From positions 1 to 10,263 of the forward strand of contig WFNC01000296.1 of the NCBI GenBank assembly GCA_015488785.1: a stretch of DNA of 10,263 nt, given 5' to 3'. Below, piece after piece: positions 1 to 6,004 of this stretch. The stretch is from Flavobacteriales bacterium. Lineage in GTDB: Bacteria > Bacteroidota > Bacteroidia > Flavobacteriales_D > Parvicellaceae. Below the pieces are notes generated by a model, which did not search any database, was not told the DNA's origin, and worked only from the letters and a program-made list of their open reading frames with translations. Each line of letters starts with the position of its first letter. Position 1 is the first letter of the stretch. The position numbers and the translations under genes are program-made.

Positions 1-48
1 ATACAGTTGGGTAGTTTTAAAGATGCATATTTAGTTAAGTTTGAATAA
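1..48 (+). CDS. 3' end of an upstream gene, possibly a SPOR-domain protein
   Basis: The first frame reads 15 sense codons ending in GSFKDAYLVKFE and then TAA, and it is cut by the window edge. The stop lies 12 bases before the glycosyltransferase start, so the two are probably co-transcribed. The pattern G-x-F-K-D-A-Y-L-V-K-F resembles the last beta strand of SPOR (peptidoglycan-binding) domains in Bacteroidota, where endings such as FKDAFIV are common. That resemblance is inference from very few residues, and no function should be assigned without the upstream sequence. Confidence 0.55.
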   Translation: MQLGSFKDAYLVKFE

Positions 49-60
49 TTTTTCTTCGTC

Positions 61-1230
61 ATGCAAAAAATAAAAGTCCTTTATATTTCGAGTTGGTACC
101 CCAGCAAAGAACATCCAACTTTAGGAAACTTTGTACAGAAACACGCTGAAGCTGTTCAACCTCATGTCGATTTAGAAGTTTTATATATAACTTCTTCTTC
201 AACTGATTCTATAGAACATTCGATTATTAACAATGTAAGTACAACGATTGTTTATTATAAAAAAGTTACGTCTAAAATCCCTTTGATATCTAATTTAATG
301 AAATACAAGAAATCGATGGAAGCTTTTGATAAAGGCTTAGATTACTTGGAAAAAGAAAGGGGTTTTTCTAATTTTGATTTAGTGCATTGTAACGTTAGTT
401 TTCCTGCAGGATATTTTGCTTTAGAATTAAAAAGAAGAAATAACATTCCGTATATACTTACCGAACATTGGACTGCATTTACCAAAGGAATAAATGGCTA
501 TCAAAAATTTAGTTACCTCACTAAAAAAGCCATACAACAAACCGTAAAAGAAGCTAGTTTACTATTAACCGTATCTGAATCACTAAAAAACGACATGGTT
601 AACTTAGGTTTGAAACAAAAAACGAAGATTATTCCAAACGTTGTCGATTGTAACCTGTTTACTCCAATAGAAAACAAAACCAATACAAAAATTAAGATAC
701 TCCATGTTTCGACAATGGATGAGGAGCAAAAAAATGCTTCTGGTATTTTAAATGTTATAAAAAAAATAAGTGAATATCGAAGTGATTTTGTATTACAGCT
801 TGTTTCAGACGACAATTTTGAACAGACCGAAAATAGAATAAACAAACTTCAAATTTCAGCTTTTGTACAATTAGAAAGAACTAAAACAACTGCTGAAATA
901 GTTAAGTATTTTCAAACGGCAGATTTCTTTTTATTGTTTAGTAATTACGAAACTTTTTCTGTCGTTCTTGCCGAATCTTGGAGCTGTGGAGTTCCTGCTG
1001 TATATTCAAATTGCGGAGGTTTAACGGCTATAAACAATTCTGATTTAGGAATACAAGTCGAAATAAAAAATGAAGCAGCACTCGAAAAAGCGATTGTAAA
1101 TATGTTGAATAACCACACGACTTATGACAGTAGCATTATCAGAAAATTTGCGCTAGACAATTTTGATAAAAAAATTATAGGAAAGCAGCTAGTTGATGCT
1201 TACCAAACTGTTTTGCAAAAAAAAAGCTAA
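61..1230 (+). CDS. Glycosyltransferase, GT4-like (GT-B fold)
   Basis: A 389-residue protein with no signal peptide or clear membrane segment, expected in the cytoplasm or at the inner membrane face. The N-terminal half starts with a Rossmann strand (KVLYISSWYPS, residues 5-15) and PTLGNFVQKHA (19-29), common in Bacteroidota GT4 enzymes. TEHWTAF (134-140) and a linker ending in IPNVVD (191-196) follow. The C-terminal nucleotide-sugar domain has the retaining-enzyme E-x7-E motif, E297 and E305 in YETFSVVLAES, followed by CGVPAVYSNCGG (309-320). These features support transfer of a sugar from a nucleotide donor, probably to a polysaccharide or lipid-linked acceptor; donor and acceptor cannot be read from the sequence. 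The gene follows the preceding gene after 12 bases and converges on panB. Its stop codon lies within the panB terminator stem. Confidence 0.9.
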   Translation: MQKIKVLYISSWYPSKEHPTLGNFVQKHAEAVQPHVDLEVLYITSSSTDSIEHSIINNVSTTIVYYKKVTSKIPLISNLMKYKKSMEAFDKGLDYLEKERGFSNFDLVHCNVSFPAGYFALELKRRNNIPYILTEHWTAFTKGINGYQKFSYLTKKAIQQTVKEASLLLTVSESLKNDMVNLGLKQKTKIIPNVVDCNLFTPIENKTNTKIKILHVSTMDEEQKNASGILNVIKKISEYRSDFVLQLVSDDNFEQTENRINKLQISAFVQLERTKTTAEIVKYFQTADFFLLFSNYETFSVVLAESWSCGVPAVYSNCGGLTAINNSDLGIQVEIKNEAALEKAIVNMLNNHTTYDSSIIRKFALDNFDKKIIGKQLVDAYQTVLQKKS

Positions 1231-1261
1231 TTACAAAAAGTAAACTTAATGCAATTAGCTT
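1217..1261 (-). terminator. Intrinsic terminator of the fabD-panB transcript
   Basis: Read on the minus strand after the panB stop, AAGCTAATTGCA pairs with TGTAATTAGCTT (12 pairs, one of them G-U), and AAG/CTT can pair inside the loop. The stem spans 1224-1261. Its last two Us and the next seven bases are all T, the complement of the A-run at 1217-1225. On the plus strand the G-U pair becomes an A-C mismatch and no T-run follows, so polarity favours the minus direction. Confidence 0.75.
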
Positions 1262-1282
1262 ATAGTTTATTCGAATTTAAAC

Positions 1283-2101
1283 CTATTTATATTGTTCCGA
1301 TTTATTTGGAAAATCTTGACTTTTTACGTCTTTGATATAACGTTCAAAAGAACCTTTAATTTCATCAAACAAATTATTGTACCTTCTTAAAAAACGAGGA
1401 GAAAACTCTTTCGTAATACCTAACATATCGTGCATTACCAATACTTGACCATCTACATCACCACCAGCTCCAATTCCAATTACAGGAATATTAATACTTT
1501 CGGCAACTTGTTTAGCCAAACCAGCTGGTACTTTTTCCAATACCAAAGCATAACAGCCTGCTTCTTCCAATAATTTTGCGTCTTCTAAAAGCGTTTTAGC
1601 TTCTTCTTCTTCTCTTGCTCTTACTGTATAAGTTCCAAATTTATAAATCGATTGAGGGGTTAATCCTAAATGCCCCATTACAGGAATACCTGCAGAAAGA
1701 ATACGATTTACAGACTCAATAACTTCTCTACCTCCTTCCAATTTTACAGTATGTGCTTCTGCTTCTTTCATTATGCGAATAGCCGATCGTAAAGCCTCTT
1801 TAGAATCTCCTTGATAAGTTCCAAAAGGCAAATCTACAACAACCAAAGAACGTTTTACAGCTCGTATAACCGATGCAGCATGATAAATCATTTGATCCAA
1901 TGTAATTGGCAATGTAGTTTCGTGCCCTGCCATAACATTTGAGGCAGAATCTCCTACCAAAATAACATCCATCCCAGCTTGATCCACAATGGTAGCCATA
2001 GAATAATCATAGGCTGTTAACATCGATATTTTTTCTCCACGTTGTTTCATTTCTAACAAAGTGTGGGTCGTTACTCTTTTTACTTCTTTATATGTTGACA
2101 T
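1283..2101 (-). CDS. panB: 3-methyl-2-oxobutanoate hydroxymethyltransferase
   Basis: PanB transfers a hydroxymethyl group from 5,10-methylene-tetrahydrofolate to 2-oxoisovalerate, giving ketopantoate, the first committed step of pantothenate and coenzyme A synthesis in the cytoplasm. The 272-residue length is normal for the family. Expected metal and substrate residues are present: D51 in VGDSASNV, D90 in VVDLPFG, K120 and E122 in VKLEGG, and E189 in LVLEKVPA. MGHLGLTPQS (142-151) and IPVIGIGAGG (205-214) are family signatures. The start fits because MSTYKEVKRVTTHTL gives the usual short N-terminal tail. It lies 23 bases downstream of fabD on the same strand, so the two are likely co-transcribed, and a strong terminator follows it. 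No key residue is missing. Confidence 0.97.
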   Translation of the reverse strand: MSTYKEVKRVTTHTLLEMKQRGEKISMLTAYDYSMATIVDQAGMDVILVGDSASNVMAGHETTLPITLDQMIYHAASVIRAVKRSLVVVDLPFGTYQGDSKEALRSAIRIMKEAEAHTVKLEGGREVIESVNRILSAGIPVMGHLGLTPQSIYKFGTYTVRAREEEEAKTLLEDAKLLEEAGCYALVLEKVPAGLAKQVAESINIPVIGIGAGGDVDGQVLVMHDMLGITKEFSPRFLRRYNNLFDEIKGSFERYIKDVKSQDFPNKSEQYK

Positions 2102-2124
2102 AATTATTTGTACTAATATTTTTA

Positions 2125-3009
2125 TTAAGCTATTGACGCTCCAGACGTTGAAAACTTACGATCTACTTTTTTAAACAATCCTTGCAATACTTTTCCTGGT
2201 CCAACTTCGGTTACAGAAGTTGCTCCATCAGCAATCATTGCATGCATAATTTGAGTCCATTTTACAGGAGCTGTTAATTGTGCAATTAGATTTTCTTTTA
2301 TTTCAGACTCTTCAATCACCGCTTTTGCTGATACGTTTTGATAAACAGGGCAAGTTGGTTTATGAAACTTCGTGTTTTCAATTGCTTTAGCCAACTCCTC
2401 TCTTGCTGGTTCCATTAATGGAGAATGAAAAGCCCCTCCAACAGGCAATAATAAAGCTCTTCTCGCTCCTTTTTCTGTCGCCAATTCACAAGCTGCAGTT
2501 ACCGCTTCAAAAGTTCCAGAAATGACTAACTGCCCTGGGCAATTATAATTTGCAGCAACTACAACACCTTCGGTTTCTTCACAGATTTCTTCTACCACAC
2601 TATCTTCTAAACTTAATATTGCAGCCATTGTCGATTTTTGTGTTTCACAAGCTTTTTGCATCGCCAAAGCCCTTGCCGAAACCAATCTCAATCCATCTTC
2701 AAACTCCAAAACGCCATTAGCAACCAAAGCCGATAATTCTCCCAATGAGTGACCTGCAACCATTTCTGGCTGAAACTCCTCTCCCATTACTTTCGCCAAA
2801 ATTACAGAATGCAAAAATATAGCAGGCTGCGTCACCTTAGTTTCTTTCAACTCTTCTGGAGTTCCTTCAAACATTATATCTGTAATTCTGAATCCTAAAA
2901 TTTCATTTGCTCTTTCAAACAATTGCTTTGCAACTTCTGATGCTTCATAAAGGTCCTTACCCATTCCTACAAATTGAGCTCCTTGACCTGGAAAAACGTA
3001 TGCTTTCAT
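2125..3009 (-). CDS. fabD: Malonyl-CoA:ACP transacylase
   Basis: FabD moves malonyl from coenzyme A to acyl carrier protein, supplying the extender unit for type II fatty-acid synthesis in the cytoplasm. At 294 residues it is close to the usual length (about 300). The start FPGQGAQFVGMG (6-17) is the family N-terminal signature. The nucleophile is S88 in GHSLGE (86-91), R113 in SARA binds the malonyl carboxylate, and H195 in GAFHSPLM (192-199) is the catalytic histidine. Q61 in TQPA contributes to the oxyanion region, and GPGKVLQGL (270-278) is the conserved C-terminal segment. It is the first gene of the minus-strand pair with panB. A -7 box lies 33 to 40 bases upstream of the start. The link to panB is metabolic as well: coenzyme A feeds both malonyl-CoA and the ACP prosthetic group. 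Confidence 0.97.
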   Translation of the reverse strand: MKAYVFPGQGAQFVGMGKDLYEASEVAKQLFERANEILGFRITDIMFEGTPEELKETKVTQPAIFLHSVILAKVMGEEFQPEMVAGHSLGELSALVANGVLEFEDGLRLVSARALAMQKACETQKSTMAAILSLEDSVVEEICEETEGVVVAANYNCPGQLVISGTFEAVTAACELATEKGARRALLLPVGGAFHSPLMEPAREELAKAIENTKFHKPTCPVYQNVSAKAVIEESEIKENLIAQLTAPVKWTQIMHAMIADGATSVTEVGPGKVLQGLFKKVDRKFSTSGASIA

Positions 3010-3039
3010 ATTCTTCTAATTATTTTTATACTAATCAAC

Positions 3040-3051
3040 TGCAAAAATAAC
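3040..3051 (-). promoter_or_regulatory. Bacteroidota-type -7 box upstream of fabD
   Basis: The minus strand reads GTTATTTTTGCA, containing TATTTTTG, a full match to the Bacteroidota -7 consensus TAnnTTTG (complement of 3042-3049). Transcription would start roughly 25 to 30 bases before the fabD ATG. I found no convincing TTTG/TTG -33 element at the usual spacing. The same 12 bases occur in mirror orientation in front of the divergent cluster. Confidence 0.55.
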
Positions 3052-3097
3052 CTAAAAACTAACTTTACCCTCTTTTATTCCATAATTTTTGAATTTC

Positions 3098-3193
3098 TTG
3101 GGCGTTCGAGCGGGCTATCCGCACTCGCTTTTTTTGTTCCGTAAAAAAAAACGGAACAAAAAAGAGCTCAAACAAAGCTCCTATCCCTAACGC
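3098..3193 (+). repeat. Palindromic intergenic repeat element, left copy
   Basis: The element opens with a 23-base block (3098-3120, core GGGCGTTCGAGCGGGCTATC) and closes with TCCTATCCCTAACGC (3179-3193). Both blocks recur exactly, in inverted order, in the element at 3562-3708. Inside is a perfect 13-bp hairpin: TTTTTTGTTCCGT (3130-3142) pairs with ACGGAACAAAAAA (3151-3163) around a loop of eight A. The outer ends GCGTT/AACGC are also inverted. It encodes no protein. Elements with this kind of conserved end and variable hairpin core look like REP- or MITE-type repeats; I recall similar intergenic sequences in flavobacteria but cannot verify it here. It lies between divergent promoters, so a terminator role for a neighbouring gene is unlikely. 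Confidence 0.7.
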
Positions 3194-3201
3194 AAATCAA
3201 T

Positions 3202-3258
3202 CCCCCTTTGTCCCCCTCCGCCAAGGAGGAAATGGACTTTGTTTTTTAATTTGGAATG
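3202..3258 (+). repeat. Hairpin motif, copy A
   Basis: A C-rich then T-rich block with stem CCTCC (3215-3219) and GGAGG (3225-3229) around GCCAA, followed by TGGACTTTGTT. It resembles copy B at 3483-3540 in the same orientation, and an interrupted copy C at 3349-3415 in the opposite orientation. Its role is unknown. Confidence 0.5.
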
Positions 3259-3313
3259 AATTTAGTTTGTTGATGTTTTGTTACTCTTTTGATTTTGATG
3301 TTTAATTTGTTTT

Positions 3314-3360
3314 AAAACTAAACTTGGTCTAAAATTTAACCTTAAAAACAAACTTGGTCT
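3314..3360 (+). repeat. Pair of 11-bp direct repeats spaced 30 bases
   Basis: AAACTTGGTCT occurs at 3320-3330 and again at 3350-3360, each preceded by a short A-rich tract. The second copy forms the edge of interrupted hairpin motif C. With only two copies this may be a local duplication and nothing functional is implied. Confidence 0.5.
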
Positions 3361-3415
3361 CCCTTGGCGGATAGCCTGTTCCGTTTTTTTTACGGGAGAG
3401 ATTTAGTGGGATTGA
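3349..3415 (-). repeat. Hairpin motif, copy C, inverted and interrupted
   Basis: On the minus strand this reads TCAATCCCACTAAATCTC and then TCCC, next an inserted stretch of about 23 bases, then CCGCCAAGGGAGACC and AAGTTTGTTTTT. The outer parts match copy A (TCAATCCCCC, CCGCCAAGG, TTTGTTTTT). The insert contains GTAAAAAAAACGGAACA and GGCTATCC, which match the hairpin and end block of the element at 3098-3193. TCTCCC (3358-3363) and GGGAGA (3394-3399) can pair around the insert. This looks like one repeat type lodged in another. Confidence 0.45.
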
Positions 3416-3482
3416 CTGTTTTGTGGGGAGTTTGTTTTGTGATTTACTGGGGTTTGTTTTTCTTGATGTGAGTGCAAACCAA

Positions 3483-3540
3483 TTCTTCTTTATCCTCTTT
3501 CACCAAGAGGGAAAATAGACTTTGTTGATTTTTGAATTGA
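3483..3540 (+). repeat. Hairpin motif, copy B
   Basis: Stem CCTCTT (3494-3499) and AAGAGG (3505-3510) around TCACC, followed by TAGACTTTGTT. The flanks align with copy A about 280 bases upstream. The stem bases differ from copy A yet still pair, which suggests that the hairpin rather than the sequence has been kept. Confidence 0.5.
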
Positions 3541-3561
3541 CTTCTTTTAACTGTCAACTTA

Positions 3562-3708
3562 GCGTTAGGGATAGGAACGGTAGCTTTTTGATTTTTGAAA
3601 ATTAGTTAATCTTGGCTGAAAAGAGCGATTTTATGAGCTCCTTTTTGGCTTAGATTAACTTTTTTGAAAATCAAAAACTACAAGTGGATAGCCCGCTCGA
3701 ACGCCCAA
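3562..3708 (-). repeat. Palindromic intergenic repeat element, right copy
   Basis: This is an inverted relative of the element at 3098-3193. It has the 15-base block at 3562-3576 and the 23-base block at 3686-3708, each an exact reverse complement of the left copy. The interior is different and longer: arms starting near TAGCTTTTTGATTTTTGA (3581-3598) and ending near TGAAAATCAAAAACTA (3665-3680) pair imperfectly over about 40 bases. This includes GTTAATCT (3605-3612) with AGATTAAC (3652-3659), around a loop near 3622-3640. Conserved ends with an unrelated hairpin core suggest that the ends define the element. There is no open reading frame of note. Confidence 0.7.
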
Positions 3709-3827
3709 ATAATTGTAAAAAAACAAATAGGCGATGAAATATTCTTGATAAACTGATGGAATTGAAACTGATTTTTAAAATAGTTGATAAAATTTTGATA
3801 TTTTAACAAACAACTTGAATAGTTTAT

Positions 3828-3839
3828 GTTATTTTTGCA
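3828..3839 (+). promoter_or_regulatory. Bacteroidota-type -7 box of the dehydrogenase-nusB-coaE cluster
   Basis: GTTATTTTTGCA contains TATTTTTG (3830-3837), matching TAnnTTTG. Predicted transcription starts near 3843-3845, giving a leader of about 55 bases to the first ATG. The nearest TTG (3815-3817) is too close to be a standard -33 element. The leader contains a small TACC/GGTA hairpin (about 3848-3859), too weak to call regulatory. Confidence 0.55.
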
Positions 3840-3899
3840 CTGAAATTTACCTTACGGTAGAAAATATACACAAACTGAATAACGATTTGGTTTGAATGG

Positions 3900-5015
3900 A
3901 TGCTAAAGATACTACACACTATGGAAGTTAAAAATATTTCTGAAGTCCAAAACGAAAACTTAGGTGTTTTGGCTCAAATGACAAGTATGGGACATGAACA
4001 GGTTCTATTTTGTCAAGACAAGGAGGCTGGATTAAAAGCTATTATTGCGGTTCATAATACTGTTTGTGGACCTGCTCTAGGTGGTACTAGAATGTGGAAT
4101 TATCAATCGGAAGAGGAAGCATTGAAAGATGTGCTTAGACTTTCGAGAGGAATGACTTACAAAAATGCTATTTCGGGGTTGAATTTAGGAGGGGGAAAAG
4201 CGGTGATTATTGGCGATTCTAGAACTCAAAAATCGGAGGCTTTGTTTAGACGATTTGGTCAATTTGTAGATAGTTTGGCTGGAAAATACATTACGGCTGA
4301 AGATGTTGGTATTTCGCCTCAAGATATGACTTGGGTAGCGATGGAAACCAAGCACGTTTCTGGATTACCTGGTAAAAGTGGAGATCCTTCGCCTGTAACT
4401 GCATTTGGTGTTTACATGGGTATGAAAGCTGCTGCTAAAGTTCAGTTTGGTTCTGATTCTCTAAAAGGTAAAAAAGTTGCTGTTCAAGGTGTTGGACATG
4501 TTGGAGAATATTTAGTTGCTAATTTGCAAAAAGAAGGTGCTGAAATTTTTATTACCGATATACACGAAGATACGTTGAAGAGGGTTGCTCAAAAATATGG
4601 TGCAACTGTAGTTGGTACTGACGAAATTTATGATTTGGACATGGATATTTATGCTCCTTGTGCTTTGGGTTCTACTGTAAATGACGCTACTTTGTCTCGT
4701 TTGAAATGTAGTGTAATAGCTGGTGCGGCGAACAATCAACTTGCCGATGAAAAAATACATGGCGAAATCGTTAGGGAAAAAGGAATTATATATGCTCCTG
4801 ATTTTTTAATTAATGCTGGAGGTGTAATGAATTGCTACGGAGAAGTGTATGATATACCTGCTAATAGAATAATGGCGATGTCTGAAGATATTTATCACAC
4901 GACATTGAACATCATAAATAAATCGAGGGCTGAGGGAATCCCTACTTATTTGGCTGCTAACAGAATGGCCGAAGAAAGAATAAAACAACTCGCAAATATT
5001 AAACAATATTTCTAA
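3900..5015 (+). CDS. Glu/Leu/Phe/Val dehydrogenase, probably leucine/valine type
   Basis: NAD-dependent oxidative deamination of a branched-chain L-amino acid to its 2-oxo acid, in the cytoplasm. The N-terminal dimerisation and substrate domain holds NTVCGPALGGTRMW (53-66), K88 in MTYK, the catalytic K100 in LGGGKAVI, and D135 in TAEDVG. The Rossmann domain has GVGHVG (197-202) followed by acidic D220 at the end of the next strand, as in NAD-using members. AGAANNQL (274-281) and YAPDFLINAGG (298-308) are family signatures. The 371 residues become 364, nearer the usual length, if translation starts at the second ATG (3921, M8); both starts lie downstream of the promoter. Leucine or valine rather than phenylalanine is inferred from overall likeness. 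It is the first gene of the cluster, 31 bases before nusB. Confidence 0.93.
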   Translation: MLKILHTMEVKNISEVQNENLGVLAQMTSMGHEQVLFCQDKEAGLKAIIAVHNTVCGPALGGTRMWNYQSEEEALKDVLRLSRGMTYKNAISGLNLGGGKAVIIGDSRTQKSEALFRRFGQFVDSLAGKYITAEDVGISPQDMTWVAMETKHVSGLPGKSGDPSPVTAFGVYMGMKAAAKVQFGSDSLKGKKVAVQGVGHVGEYLVANLQKEGAEIFITDIHEDTLKRVAQKYGATVVGTDEIYDLDMDIYAPCALGSTVNDATLSRLKCSVIAGAANNQLADEKIHGEIVREKGIIYAPDFLINAGGVMNCYGEVYDIPANRIMAMSEDIYHTTLNIINKSRAEGIPTYLAANRMAEERIKQLANIKQYF

Positions 5016-5046
5016 TTTAATTTTAAAAAAATATTTCCTAATAGAT

Positions 5047-5994
5047 ATGCTTAACAGAAGACATTTAAGAATAAAAGCACTACAAACAATGTATGCTTTT
5101 TCTCAATCGCACAATACAAACTTGGTGGCAGGAGAAAGAGAATTGATGCATGGGATTAATAAAATGTATGATTTATACGTTTACTACTTAACGATGTTTG
5201 ACAGCTTTACTCATTTTGCTGCAATAAAAATGGAAGAAGCTAAGCGTAAAAACTTTACTACTGACGAGGATTTGAATCCTAATTTAAAGTTTATAAACAA
5301 CCGTTTTATCTTAATGTTGAAAAACAATGTTTCGATAAAAAGTGCTTCGTTGAATACTAAAGTGAATTGGAGTGGCGATGTGGAACAAGACGTTTTGCTT
5401 AAACTTTATAATTACTTAATTACAACGGATATTTATATCGATTACATGGACTCTGAAGAAGATTCTTTTGAGGAAGATCGTAAGTTTATAATCAAATTAT
5501 TTAAGAAAGAGATTTGCAATTTTGAATTGCTTTTAGACTATTTTCAAGAGAAAAGTGTTTACTGGCAAGACGATATTGATTTGGTTTGCTCGATGGTGAT
5601 TAAAACGTTGAAGAGTTATAAATCGCCAGAAGATGATATTTCTCCTATTCTTCCTTTGTTCAAGGATGATGAAGAAGAGTTTGTAAAAAAACTGTTTAGA
5701 AAAGGGATTCAAGAATTAGAAAGTAATGAAGAGTTGATTGCTAAATATACCAAGAACTGGGAAACTGAAAGAATCGCTTTGATGGATCTTTTGTTGATGA
5801 GTTTGGCAATTACTGAAGCGAAAGCATTTCCTTATATTCCTACGAAAGTAACGTTGAATGAATATATTGAGATTTCTAAATTTTACAGTACGCCAAAAAG
5901 TAACACTTTTATAAATGGTGTTTTGGATAAAATTTTTACGGACTTACAAAAAGAAGGTGAAATTAAAAAAATTGGTAGAGGATTAATCAAATAA
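5047..5994 (+). CDS. nusB: Transcription antitermination protein NusB, long Bacteroidota form
   Basis: NusB binds boxA RNA with NusE (ribosomal protein S10) and promotes antitermination, mainly in rRNA operons. The N-terminus MLNRRHLRIKALQTMYAFSQS (starting at residue 1) is the first helix of NusB, with the arginine-rich start used in RNA contact. The C-terminal half (about 210-297) is the recognisable NusB fold, including ERIALMDLLLMSLAITE (241-257), TLNEYIEISKFYS (269-281) and FINGVLDKI (288-296). At 315 residues it is about twice the E. coli protein. The extra part, roughly residues 60-205, is acidic and helical in appearance and is usual for NusB in this phylum; its role is unknown to me. 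It is followed 10 bases later by the DUF1573 gene. Confidence 0.92.
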   Translation: MLNRRHLRIKALQTMYAFSQSHNTNLVAGERELMHGINKMYDLYVYYLTMFDSFTHFAAIKMEEAKRKNFTTDEDLNPNLKFINNRFILMLKNNVSIKSASLNTKVNWSGDVEQDVLLKLYNYLITTDIYIDYMDSEEDSFEEDRKFIIKLFKKEICNFELLLDYFQEKSVYWQDDIDLVCSMVIKTLKSYKSPEDDISPILPLFKDDEEEFVKKLFRKGIQELESNEELIAKYTKNWETERIALMDLLLMSLAITEAKAFPYIPTKVTLNEYIEISKFYSTPKSNTFINGVLDKIFTDLQKEGEIKKIGRGLIK

Positions 5995-6004
5995 GGTTGT
6001 TATT

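Noticed and set aside
513..845. 110-codon minus-strand open frame inside the glycosyltransferase gene
   Set aside because: It overlaps conserved glycosyltransferase coding sequence and has the low-complexity S/F composition of an antisense frame.
1231..1282. Terminator for the glycosyltransferase on the plus strand
   Set aside because: The shared hairpin has an A-C mismatch on this strand and is followed by TATAGTTTATT rather than a T-run, so I assign it to panB only.
3098..3193. Resemblance of GCGTT...CCTAACGC to integron attC core sites
   Set aside because: In attC the order is RYYYAAC...GTTRRRY; here GTT comes first and AAC last, the inner L boxes are not evident, and there is no integrase gene.
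3098..3708. CRISPR array or toxin-antitoxin module in the gene-free region
   Set aside because: There are no regularly spaced direct repeats beyond two 11-mers and no open frame with plausible coding character. The repeats are inverted and hairpin-like.
3082..3714. ATAATT on both sides of the repeat island as a target-site duplication
   Set aside because: The left copy is 10 bases away from the element end while the right one abuts it. Six AT-only bases are expected by chance here.
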